Assembly (NCBI GenBank): GCA_963734295.1
Contig: CAVTGS010000015.1
Span: forward strand, 1-64,000
Direction: 5' to 3'
Origin: JAEUMW01 sp963734295
Lineage (GTDB): Bacteria; Pseudomonadota; Gammaproteobacteria; Burkholderiales; JAEUMW01
Length of the DNA stretch: 64,000 nt
The notes under the pieces were generated by a model. It saw nothing but the letters and a program-made list of their open reading frames with translations. It did not search any database and had not been told where the DNA came from. The position numbers and the translations under genes are program-made. This document shows positions 25,073-33,703 of this stretch, one piece after another; the stretch's first letter is position 1, and every line of letters begins with the position of its first letter.

Positions 25073-25804
25073 ATGACCTACGGTGTCGCCATGATGCTGG
25101 GCGCGGGGATGATCTTCGCGTCGGATTCCCGCACCAACGCGGGCGTCGACCACGTAGCTTCCTTCCGCAAGATGCGCTTGTTCGTGGCCGAGGGCAACCG
25201 GGTCATCGTCGTGCTGTCGTCGGGCAATCTCTCCATCACCCAGGGCGCGTTGAATCTGCTCGAAGCGGGCAGGACCACCGAGAGCGGCCACACGATCTGG
25301 AACCTGAACTCCATGTTCCAGGGCGCGCAACTGCTCGGCGATGCGCTGCGCGAGGTGCGCGAGCGCGATGCCGGTTATCTCATGCAGGCGAACGTGGAAT
25401 CGTTCGCGTCGTTCCTGATCGGCGGCCAGATCGAGGACGAGCGCCAGCGCCTCTTCCACATCTACTCGGAGGGAAACTTCATCGAAGCCACTCCGGAGAC
25501 GCCCTACTTCCAGATCGGCGAAATCAAGTACGGCAAGCCGATCATCGACCGGGTGATCACGAGCCGCACCAGTCTCATGGACGCGGCGAAGTGCGTGCTG
25601 GTGTCCTTCGACTCGACCATGCGGTCCAATGTCTCGGTCGGCCTGCCCATCGATCTGCTCGTCTACGAGAACGACAGCCTCACCGTCGGATTGCAAAGGC
25701 GCATTGTCCAGGACGATCCGTACTTCTCACGCATCCACAAGATGTGGGGGGAAGGCGTTCGCCGCGTCTTCTCCGAGCTGCCGAACCCGCATTGGGACGA
25801 TTGA
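25073..25804 (+). CDS. Anbu-type proteasome-like peptidase subunit
   Basis: The 243-residue Ntn-hydrolase begins MTYGVAMMLGAGMIFASDSR, then TNAGVDHVASFRKM. Removal of Met1 would expose Thr2 as the nucleophile, as in proteasome beta subunits and HslV. Conserved residues of the Anbu/BPH group (SDSRTNAG and the later LVSFDSTMRSN) are present. Known Anbu proteins form helical rather than closed-ring assemblies, and their substrates are unsettled. It is the third gene of the cluster, 104 bases after the alpha-E gene. Confidence 0.92.
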   Translation: MTYGVAMMLGAGMIFASDSRTNAGVDHVASFRKMRLFVAEGNRVIVVLSSGNLSITQGALNLLEAGRTTESGHTIWNLNSMFQGAQLLGDALREVRERDAGYLMQANVESFASFLIGGQIEDERQRLFHIYSEGNFIEATPETPYFQIGEIKYGKPIIDRVITSRTSLMDAAKCVLVSFDSTMRSNVSVGLPIDLLVYENDSLTVGLQRRIVQDDPYFSRIHKMWGEGVRRVFSELPNPHWDD

Positions 25805-25880
25805 CCGCGACGGTCGCAAGCTCCGTCGCCCGCGTGCGGCAGGAAGCCCGCGCCGCCGTCCACGCCGCTCGTCGTGAATC

Positions 25881-28800
25881 ATGACCATCCGCGTCGCACT
25901 GCATCACAACACCCGCTACCGCTACGACCGCCCGGTCGCGGTCTCGCCGCACGAGATCCGGCTGCGCCCGGCCGTCCACTGCCGGACACCGATCCACAGC
26001 TACTCGCTCACGGTCAGGCCGGAGAAGCAGTTCATCAACTGGCAGCAGGACGCCTTCGGCAACTATGTCGCGCGGCTGGTGTTCCCCGAGAAGACGCGGG
26101 AGCTCGAGATTACGGTCGATCTCGTCGCCGACATGACAGTCATCAACCCCTTCGACTTTTTCGTGGAGGAGTACGCGGAACGATACCCTTTCGAATACCG
26201 GCCCCAGCTCGCCAAGGAACTGACGCCGTTTCTCGAGCGCGATCCGCCCGGACCACTGCTCGCCGCGTGGCTCGCCGACTTCCGCGCAAACGGCCTCAAA
26301 CCCGGCATGAACATCAATGATTTTCTGGTAGCGCTGAACCAGAAGGTCGCCCGGGACGTCAGCTATCTCATCCGCATGGAGCCCGGGGTGCAGACGCCGG
26401 AGGAAACCCTCTCCCGGGCCGCCGGCTCGTGTCGCGACACCGCGTGGATGTTGTGTCAGATCGTGCGTGACTTCGGGCTCGCGTCCCGCTTCGCATCGGG
26501 CTATCTGATCCAGCTCACCGCCGACGTGAAGGCCCTCGATGGCCCCTCCGGACCGGCTGCCGACTTTACCGACCTCCACGCATGGACCGAGGTCTACCTG
26601 CCCGGCGCGGGCTGGGTCGGGCTCGATCCGACCTCGGGGCTGCTCGCGGGCGAAGGGCATATCCCGCTCGCGTGCACCGCCTTCCCCTCCAGCGCGGCAC
26701 CCGTGGTCGGCTTCACCGACGTCTGCGAATGCGACTTCCACTTCGAGATGAAGGTCACCCGCATCCACGAGGATCCGCGGGTAACGAAGCCGTTCCACGA
26801 AGAGCAGTGGCAGGCGATCGAGGCCGTCGGACAGAAGGTGGATGCCGAACTTACGGCGGGCGATGTCCGGCTCACCCTCGGCGGCGAACCGACGTTCGTC
26901 TCGATCGACGACATGGATGGCCCCGAGTGGAACATCGACGCCCATGGCGAGAAAAAACGCGAGCTCGCCGGTGTCCTGCAACGCCGGTTGAAGGCCAGCT
27001 TCGCCTCGGGCGGACTGCTTCACTTCGGACAGGGTAAGTGGTACCCAGGCGAGCCGCTGCCGCGCTGGGCGCTCGGCATCTACTGGCGCCGCGACGGGGT
27101 GCCTCTCTGGCGCGATGACACGCTCATTGCCGCCACCGACGAGAAGGGCACGTTCGGTACCGAGGACGCGCGCCGCTTTGTCGAGACCCTCGCGCAGCGG
27201 CTCGGACTGTCCGCGCGGTATGCCATGCCCGCCTTCGAGGACATCTGGAAGGCCGTGACGGCCGAACAGAACCTTCCGGACAACGTCGATCCCTGCGCGC
27301 GCGACCTGAAGGACGACGCCGAGCGCTCGCGGCTCGCGAAGCTCCTGAACCGGGGCCTCGGCCAGGTCGTGGGCTACGTATTGCCGATCAAGCCTGAAGA
27401 CCGGGCGCGCCTCCCGAAGGGTCGGGCGAACCCCGCCGAGAGCCGCTGGCGTTCCAGTCGCTGGCCGTTGAAGCGTGAGCATGTCTACCTGATCGCAGGC
27501 GATTCCCCCATGGGCCTGCGGCTTCCCCTCGATTCGCTGCCGTGGGTCGCACCCGATGACGCCGAAGTCGAGTACGCGCTGGATCCTTTCGCGGAGCGGG
27601 AGGCGTTGGGCGACCCCCACGCGGAGCCCTCCGGTCCGGCCGCGAGCCCAGGGAAGACGGAGCCACTGGAGACGCGCCCTAAACCAAAAGAAGTGATCCA
27701 CACCGCGCTCTGCGCCGAGGTCCGCGACGGACGCCTGAACGTTTTCATGCCGCCGCTCACCCATCTAGAAGACTACGTGAACCTCGTCGCAGCGATCGAG
27801 AGCACGGCGGCGGACCTCAAGATGCCACTTCGACTGGAGGGATACTCCCCGCCGAGCGATCCGCGCATCCGAGTGATCAACGTAACGCCCGATCCGGGAG
27901 TGATCGAAGTCAACATCCATCCGGCCGGCAGCTGGGACGAGCTCGTGACCAATGTCACGACGCTGTACGAGGAAGCCCGGCTCTCGCGGCTCGGGACGGA
28001 AAAGTTTATGCTCGACGGTCGCCACACCGGCACCGGCGGCGGCAACCACGTGACCCTGGGCGGCCCCTCGGCCGCCGACAGCCCCCTGCTGCGCCGGCCC
28101 GATCTCCTGAAGAGCCTCATCACCTACTGGCAGAACCATCCGGCCCTGTCGTATCTCTTCTCCGGCGCCTTCGTGGGGCCGACGAGCCAGGCACCGCGCG
28201 TGGACGAAGCCCGTGACGACAATCTCTACGAGCTCGAGATCGCGTTTCAACAGATCGCCGAGAAGCTCACGCCTGGCAAGCCGAGCAATCAACCGTGGCT
28301 GGTGGACCGACTGCTGCGCAATCTGCTCGTCGACCTGACCGGTAATACTCACCGGGCGGAGTTTTCCATCGATAAGCTCTACTCGCCCGATAGCCCGACC
28401 GGCCGTCTCGGCATCCTCGAGTTCCGCGCCTTCGAGATGCCGCCCCACCCGCGCATGAGCCTGCTGCAGATGCTGCTTCTGCGCGCGCTGGTCGCGCGCT
28501 TCTGGCGCGAGCCCTACCCGGGACGGCTCGTGAACTGGGGGACTCAGCTGCACGATCGGTTCATGCTGCAGCACTTCGTCGAGCACGATCTGCGCGACGT
28601 GGTGCGCGACCTGCGCGCCGCGGGCTATCCGTTCGAGCCGGCGTGGTTCGCGCCCTTCGTGGAATTCCGCTTCCCGCGCTACGGCACGGTGGTCTACGAA
28701 GGGGTGAAGCTCGAGTTGCGGCAAGCCATCGAGCCGTGGAACGTGCTCGGGGAAGAGGTCTCGCAGGCCGGCACCGCACGTTACGTGGATTCATCCCTGG

Positions 28801-29219
28801 AGCGGCTGCAGGTGAAGGTGAACGGCATGACCGACTCGCGCCACGTCGTCACCTGCAACGGGCGCCCGGTGCCGCTGCATCCCACCGGCACCCACGGCGA
28901 GTACGTTGCCGGCGTGCGCTACCGCGCGTGGGCGCCGCCGTCGGCGCTGCATCCGACGATTCCCGTGCACTCGCCGCTCGTGTTCGACATCGTGGACACC
29001 TGGAGTGGACGCGCGATCGGCGGCTGCACCTATCACGTCGTGCATCCGGGCGGACGCAGTTACGAGACCTTCCCGGTGAATGCGAACGAGGCGGAAGCCC
29101 GGCGCGTCGCCCGCTTCTGGGACCACGGCCACACGCCCGGCCCGATGAACGTGAAGGACGAGCCGCTCAACCGGCTGTTCCCGTTCACCCTCGACCTGCG
29201 GCGCCAACCCGTCCCCTGA
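25881..29219 (+). CDS. Transglutaminase-like protein with DUF2126 domain
   Basis: The 1,112-residue protein has an N-terminal beta domain (VALHHNTRYRYDRPVAVSPH). A transglutaminase core follows, with Cys in GSCRDTAWM near residue 178, His in DLHAWTEVYLPG and Asp in GLDPTSG. A long C-terminal DUF2126 region completes it (TLGGEPTFVSIDDMDGPEWN, TGTGGGNHVTLGG, LGILEFRAFEMPPHPRMS). All catalytic residues are present. It probably hydrolyses or transfers amide bonds on a peptide made or held by the ATP-grasp and alpha-E partners (inference from the conserved cluster). It reads convergently with comEC. Confidence 0.92.
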   Translation: MTIRVALHHNTRYRYDRPVAVSPHEIRLRPAVHCRTPIHSYSLTVRPEKQFINWQQDAFGNYVARLVFPEKTRELEITVDLVADMTVINPFDFFVEEYAERYPFEYRPQLAKELTPFLERDPPGPLLAAWLADFRANGLKPGMNINDFLVALNQKVARDVSYLIRMEPGVQTPEETLSRAAGSCRDTAWMLCQIVRDFGLASRFASGYLIQLTADVKALDGPSGPAADFTDLHAWTEVYLPGAGWVGLDPTSGLLAGEGHIPLACTAFPSSAAPVVGFTDVCECDFHFEMKVTRIHEDPRVTKPFHEEQWQAIEAVGQKVDAELTAGDVRLTLGGEPTFVSIDDMDGPEWNIDAHGEKKRELAGVLQRRLKASFASGGLLHFGQGKWYPGEPLPRWALGIYWRRDGVPLWRDDTLIAATDEKGTFGTEDARRFVETLAQRLGLSARYAMPAFEDIWKAVTAEQNLPDNVDPCARDLKDDAERSRLAKLLNRGLGQVVGYVLPIKPEDRARLPKGRANPAESRWRSSRWPLKREHVYLIAGDSPMGLRLPLDSLPWVAPDDAEVEYALDPFAEREALGDPHAEPSGPAASPGKTEPLETRPKPKEVIHTALCAEVRDGRLNVFMPPLTHLEDYVNLVAAIESTAADLKMPLRLEGYSPPSDPRIRVINVTPDPGVIEVNIHPAGSWDELVTNVTTLYEEARLSRLGTEKFMLDGRHTGTGGGNHVTLGGPSAADSPLLRRPDLLKSLITYWQNHPALSYLFSGAFVGPTSQAPRVDEARDDNLYELEIAFQQIAEKLTPGKPSNQPWLVDRLLRNLLVDLTGNTHRAEFSIDKLYSPDSPTGRLGILEFRAFEMPPHPRMSLLQMLLLRALVARFWREPYPGRLVNWGTQLHDRFMLQHFVEHDLRDVVRDLRAAGYPFEPAWFAPFVEFRFPRYGTVVYEGVKLELRQAIEPWNVLGEEVSQAGTARYVDSSLERLQVKVNGMTDSRHVVTCNGRPVPLHPTGTHGEYVAGVRYRAWAPPSALHPTIPVHSPLVFDIVDTWSGRAIGGCTYHVVHPGGRSYETFPVNANEAEARRVARFWDHGHTPGPMNVKDEPLNRLFPFTLDLRRQPVP

Positions 29220-29225
29220 CGCCAG

Positions 29226-31583
29226 TCATCGCGCGGCGTCGCGCCAGTAGCGCCGCTCCGCTTCGCGCCAGCGGATGACGCTCATCCGTCCCTCAGCGAA
29301 GTCGACGAGCAACGCACCGTCGCGGTCGCTGCGCAAAGCCTCGACGTTGCGGGCGCGGTAGCGTTCGACGACCTCGGGCTTCGGGTGACCGAAGCGGTTG
29401 CGATAGCCTGCGGTGAACGCGACCGCCTTTGGCTGCACGGCGTCGAGCAGCACCTCGCTCGACGAAGTGCGGCTGCCGTGGTGGGGTGCGACGAGGAGCG
29501 TGCTCTGCGTCCGCGCACCGGCGCGCGCCACCAGTTCGGCCTCCGCGCGGCTCTCGATGTCGCCGGGGATGAGCACGCTGCCCGATGCGGTCGTGACCTT
29601 CAGCACGCAGCTCGAGTCGTTGTCGCGGCGACTGCGCGGGGTCTCGCCGGGGGCGGGGTGCAGCATGTCGAAGCGTACCCCGTCCCATTCCCAGTGCTGC
29701 CCGTCGAGGCAGGACAGGAACCCCGCGGTCTGCGCACGGAGCGAGTGATCCTCCGGCAGGGAGGAGGCGACCCAGCCGACCGGCACGGCGTGCAGCACGG
29801 ACGCCGCGCCGCCGATGTGATCGATGTCGTCGTGGGAGAGCACGAGACCGTCGAGCCGTGTCACACCGGTCGCACGCAGAAACGGCACGACGATGCGATT
29901 GCCGGCGTCGGCGTCGCCGCTGTAGTCGGGGCCGGTGTCGTAGAGCAGGGCGTGATGACGCGTCTGCGCGACCACCGCGAGCCCCTGCCCCACGTCGAGC
30001 ACCGTGAGACGCAGCGCGCCAGGCTCGACCAGCTCTGGACGCGCCGCGAAGAGCGGCACGAAGCAGACGAGCCCGACCCAGCGCGCCGGGAATCCCCGCG
30101 GCAGGAGGAGCCACGCCACGCCCGCGAGGGCGAGCGCCACCGCCCAAAGCGGGGGGGCGTGACTTTCCCAGACAGCAGCGTGAGCGTCACTCAGGGCATT
30201 GAGAAGTTGCATGCAGAGGTCGAGGACGAGCTCCGCGACCGGCAGCAGGAACCCGAACGGCGGGATAGAGCCCGCGAGCGTGAGCGGAACGACGATGAAG
30301 CTCACGACCGGAATGGCGACGGCATTCGCGAGAGGCGAGGCGATCGACACCTGCTGAAACAGCGCGAGCAGCAAGGGCACGAGCCCGAGGGTCACCGCCC
30401 ATTGCACGCGCCCCCACGCCGCGAACCAGTGCGGGCGGCCGATGCGCCCGTGGGTCACATAGAGGATGACCGCAACCGCCCCGAATGAAAGCCAGAAGCC
30501 CGCTGCGGTCACCGCCCAGGGATCGAACAGGACGACGGTGAAGAGTGCCAGCGCGAGCACGGTGGAAGGCGCGACTTCCGCGCCGCGCATCATCGCAAGC
30601 GCCACCACGGCGAGCATCAGCACCGTGCGCTGGGCCGGCACCTCGAAACCCGCGAGCTGCGCGTAACCGAACGCCGCGGCCAGTCCCGCCAGCGCTGCCG
30701 CCTTCAGCGCCGGCACGCGGAGCGCCAAGCGTGTGCGCCGCCAGCAAAATCCGAAGAGCCCCGCGAAGAGGCCCGCCACCATGGTGATGTGAAGCCCGGA
30801 GATGCTCATCAGATGATTCACGCCGGTCCGCGTGAACACCTGCCACTGCGCCGCGGGGATCGCCCGCTGGTCGCCCACGGCGAGCGCCACGATCACCCCC
30901 GCGTGGGGACGGTCACCGAGGATCGCTCGGATCCGCTCCCGCACGATCTCCCGCAGCCGCGCCACGAGGAAACCGGGCTGCCACACGAGCGGATCCAGCA
31001 GCCGGTTGCCCGGGTCGCGCCGCACGTAGCCCGTCGCGCCGATGCCCTCCTCCAGCAACCACAGCTCGTAGTCGAAGCCATGCGGATTGACGGTGCCGTG
31101 CGGTCGCTTGAGGCGAACGGAGAGCGACCACCGCTCCCCGGCCTTGAGCGCCGGCACGGTGGCGGGACGCTCGTCCTCGTCGTCGGTCCGACCGTACCAG
31201 TTCAAGAGCACGCGCGACGGCAGCGCCACACCCGCATCCGCGTGCTCGACGGCAAAGGCGAAGCGAAGTCCGCGTTCGTGTGCGTGAGGCAGGCCGGAGA
31301 TCACGCCGACGACGTGCAGATCCCGGCCCTCCAGCTCCGGCCGTAGTCGTTCGTCGAGCCTCACCTCCGCGCGTCCCGCGGCCCAGAGAAATCCGAGCGC
31401 GATGGCGGCGATCAACGCGACCCCGCGGCGAAGCGCTGCGTACCGTCCTCCGAACCGAACGATGCGCAAGCTCACCGCGAGCGCGAAGGTCGCACCGAAC
31501 CAGATCCAGGGATGGGGAGGAAGCTCGGCGCGTGTCTGCAGCCAGCCAACGCCCACCAGAAGGAACAGGATCCAGACGCGCAT
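29226..31583 (-). CDS. comEC: ComEC/Rec2 DNA-uptake channel
   Basis: The 785-residue inner-membrane protein would carry single-stranded DNA into the cytoplasm during natural transformation. An N-terminal DUF4131 region with two membrane segments is followed by the competence domain (HLMSISGLHITMVAGL and several transmembrane helices). The C-terminal metallo-beta-lactamase-like domain carries LVLSHDDIDHIGG and VAPHHGSRTSS. The length is normal for the family. Its stop is six bases from the end of the convergent transglutaminase gene, with no hairpin between. Confidence 0.92.
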   Translation of the reverse strand: MRVWILFLLVGVGWLQTRAELPPHPWIWFGATFALAVSLRIVRFGGRYAALRRGVALIAAIALGFLWAAGRAEVRLDERLRPELEGRDLHVVGVISGLPHAHERGLRFAFAVEHADAGVALPSRVLLNWYGRTDDEDERPATVPALKAGERWSLSVRLKRPHGTVNPHGFDYELWLLEEGIGATGYVRRDPGNRLLDPLVWQPGFLVARLREIVRERIRAILGDRPHAGVIVALAVGDQRAIPAAQWQVFTRTGVNHLMSISGLHITMVAGLFAGLFGFCWRRTRLALRVPALKAAALAGLAAAFGYAQLAGFEVPAQRTVLMLAVVALAMMRGAEVAPSTVLALALFTVVLFDPWAVTAAGFWLSFGAVAVILYVTHGRIGRPHWFAAWGRVQWAVTLGLVPLLLALFQQVSIASPLANAVAIPVVSFIVVPLTLAGSIPPFGFLLPVAELVLDLCMQLLNALSDAHAAVWESHAPPLWAVALALAGVAWLLLPRGFPARWVGLVCFVPLFAARPELVEPGALRLTVLDVGQGLAVVAQTRHHALLYDTGPDYSGDADAGNRIVVPFLRATGVTRLDGLVLSHDDIDHIGGAASVLHAVPVGWVASSLPEDHSLRAQTAGFLSCLDGQHWEWDGVRFDMLHPAPGETPRSRRDNDSSCVLKVTTASGSVLIPGDIESRAEAELVARAGARTQSTLLVAPHHGSRTSSSEVLLDAVQPKAVAFTAGYRNRFGHPKPEVVERYRARNVEALRSDRDGALLVDFAEGRMSVIRWREAERRYWRDAAR

Positions 31584-31676
31584 GCGAACGCAGCGACTAC
31601 CCGTCTAGGCACCTGTCTTGCCGACAGGGATTGCGGTAAAGTCGGGCGCGTCGCCAGCCTTCCACATCAGAGTCCC

Positions 31677-32243
31677 GTGCCGAGAAAGTTCTTCCGCAAG
31701 TATCTTCCCAGCCACGAAAGCATCACCGGGAATCGCTTCGTCGCCCGTTTCGGCGGCTTCCTCACCCACCCCAACCTGTGGCACCTCAATCGCCGGTCGG
31801 TCGCGGGCGGGGTGGCCGTCGGACTGCTCGCCGGGCTGGTGCCGGGGCCGACGCAGGTCCTCTCCGCGACCGTCCTCTCGGTCGTGCTCAAGGTGAATCT
31901 GCCCGTCGCCGTTTTCATGACCCTCTACACCAACCCCCTTACGATCGTGCCACTCTACATCGCGGCGTATCAGGTCGGTGCCTGGGTGACGAAGAGCCAC
32001 AACGACGGTCCCCCGGCGCCGCTCAGCCTCGCGGACAAGCCATGGTCCGAGTGGATGCCCGCGCTGTGGGAATGGCTCCTGTCCATGGGCAAACCGCTCG
32101 CGGTGGGATTGCCACTGTTCGCGTTGCTGCTCGCGGTGGTGGGTTACTTCGCCGTGCGCGGAGCGTGGCGCCTCTGGGCGGTCCATGCATGGCGGAAGCG
32201 CGCGCGGGCGCGGGCACGGGGCCGCGGCCCCACCGACGCGTGA
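31677..32243 (+). CDS. DUF2062 membrane protein
   Basis: The 188-residue protein opens VPRKFFRKYLPSHESITGN and contains GVAVGLLAGLVPGPTQVLSA and MTLYTNPLTIVPLYIAAY, the DUF2062 pattern. It ends in a further membrane segment. The function is unknown. A GTG at 31677 is taken as start, since the family begins there and no ATG is in frame nearby. The TGA overlaps the next start by four bases (GTGA), so the downstream glycosylase gene is translationally coupled. Confidence 0.8.
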   Translation: MPRKFFRKYLPSHESITGNRFVARFGGFLTHPNLWHLNRRSVAGGVAVGLLAGLVPGPTQVLSATVLSVVLKVNLPVAVFMTLYTNPLTIVPLYIAAYQVGAWVTKSHNDGPPAPLSLADKPWSEWMPALWEWLLSMGKPLAVGLPLFALLLAVVGYFAVRGAWRLWAVHAWRKRARARARGRGPTDA

Positions 32244-32857
32244 AGCCACACTACTGGGACCAGGCGGCGCGGGAGCTGGCCGATCGCGATCCGGTCCTGG
32301 GCGAACTGATCGGGCGCTTTCCCGGGCTGACGCTGCGCCGCCGCGGCGATGCGTTCGCCACCCTCGCGCGCGCGATCGTCGGCCAGCAGATCTCGGTGAA
32401 GGCGGCGGACAGCGTCTGGCAGCGGTTCATCGACGTGGTCGGCACCGTGACTCCGGCCGCGGTGGCCGAGCGGCCCGTACCGGAGCTGCGGGGGGCGGGG
32501 TTGTCGGGACAGAAGAGCACCTATCTCCGTGACCTGGCCGCCCACTTTCTCGACGGCACCGTGAATGCGGCCCACTGGAGCGGGCTCGACGACGAGGCGC
32601 TCATCGCGGAGCTCACCCAGGTGCGCGGCGTCGGACGCTGGACCGCCGAGATGTTCCTCATCTTCCATCTGCTGCGGCCGAACGTTCTGCCGCTCGACGA
32701 TCTCGGGCTGCAGAAAGCCGTGAGCCTCCATTACAACCGCGGACAGGCGGTTCCCCTGCGTCGGCTGAAAGCCCTTGGCAAGTCGTGGGCCCCGTGGCGT
32801 TCGGTCGCCACCTGGTATCTCTGGCGCAGCCTCGATCCGATTCCCGTCGAGTATTAG
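32240..32857 (+). CDS. AlkA-type DNA-3-methyladenine glycosylase II
   Basis: The 205-residue HhH-GPD glycosylase removes alkylated bases. Motifs include ARAIVGQQISVKAADSVWQR, a helix-hairpin-helix in LTQVRGVGRWTAEMFLIF, and the catalytic Asp in LPLDDLGLQKAV. It starts at a GTG that overlaps the DUF2062 stop. With the Mpg-type enzyme at 2073 this gives two unrelated folds for the same repair chemistry within the window. It is immediately convergent with murI. Confidence 0.9.
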   Translation: MKPHYWDQAARELADRDPVLGELIGRFPGLTLRRRGDAFATLARAIVGQQISVKAADSVWQRFIDVVGTVTPAAVAERPVPELRGAGLSGQKSTYLRDLAAHFLDGTVNAAHWSGLDDEALIAELTQVRGVGRWTAEMFLIFHLLRPNVLPLDDLGLQKAVSLHYNRGQAVPLRRLKALGKSWAPWRSVATWYLWRSLDPIPVEY

Positions 32858-33694
32858 TCAGCTGCGCGCAGCGCGCTCGACAACCGCGTGCTCGCCCTGC
32901 CAACGCGCAACGCGCACCGGACCCGTTGCACCCGACAATCGCTCCAGTGCGCGCTGGTAGCGGCCCGCGTCGCCGGTCGTGTAGAACGTGTGTCGCCCCG
33001 CATGCCCGGCCGCCGCGAGGAGGCCCTCCTGCTCGAGCACCCGATGGAGATGGCGTGCGATCGACGGTGCCGGGTCTATGACGTTCACCGCCGTGCCGGC
33101 GATGCGCCGGATGAGCTCGATCAGGAATGGGTAGTGAGTGCAGGCAAGCACGATGGTGTCCGCGCCTGCGCCGAGGATCGGCTCGACGTATTCGCGCAAG
33201 AGCGCCTCGGTCTCGGCGCCGTCGAGGTCGCCTGCCTCGACCCGGTCCGCGAGCCCGTTACACACCTGGTTGACGAGCCGTATGCCGGCTGCGTAGCGGC
33301 CCGCGGTCGCCTGAAAGAGCCGTCCCTGAAAGGTCGCCGGCGTCGCCATGATGCCCACGACGCCGCTTTTGGTGGCAAGCGCGGCCGGCTTCACCGCCGG
33401 CTCCATGCCGACCGACGGCAGGGTCGGAAACGCCTCGCGCAGGTGCTTGAGCGCAGCCGCGGAAGCCGTGTTGCAAGCGACCACGACCGCCTTGCACCCG
33501 TGGTCGATGAGGAAACGCGTGATCGCATCGCAGAAATGCCGTATCTGCTCCTGCGGCCGGGGGCCGTAAGGCACATGGGCCTGGTCGGCGAAATAGACGG
33601 TGTTCTCGTGCGGGAGCTGCCGCACGATCTCGCGCCACACGCTCAAGCCGCCGACACCGGAGTCGAAGACCCCGATCGGGTGGAGGTCGGACAT
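32858..33694 (-). CDS. murI: Glutamate racemase
   Basis: The 278-residue enzyme converts L- to D-glutamate for peptidoglycan. The signature motifs are GVFDSGVGGLSVWREI, YFADQAHVPYG, VVACNTASAAAL with the first catalytic Cys, and VLACTHYPFL with the second. Length is normal. It follows the glycosyltransferase-39-like gene on the same strand with nine bases between, so transcription may be shared. Confidence 0.96.
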   Translation of the reverse strand: MSDLHPIGVFDSGVGGLSVWREIVRQLPHENTVYFADQAHVPYGPRPQEQIRHFCDAITRFLIDHGCKAVVVACNTASAAALKHLREAFPTLPSVGMEPAVKPAALATKSGVVGIMATPATFQGRLFQATAGRYAAGIRLVNQVCNGLADRVEAGDLDGAETEALLREYVEPILGAGADTIVLACTHYPFLIELIRRIAGTAVNVIDPAPSIARHLHRVLEQEGLLAAAGHAGRHTFYTTGDAGRYQRALERLSGATGPVRVARWQGEHAVVERAARS

Positions 33695-33703
33695 GCCGGA
33701 ATG

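Noticed and set aside
25680..27764. A 694-codon minus-strand frame
   Set aside because: It lies antisense to the transglutaminase gene and has shadow-like composition with no domains.
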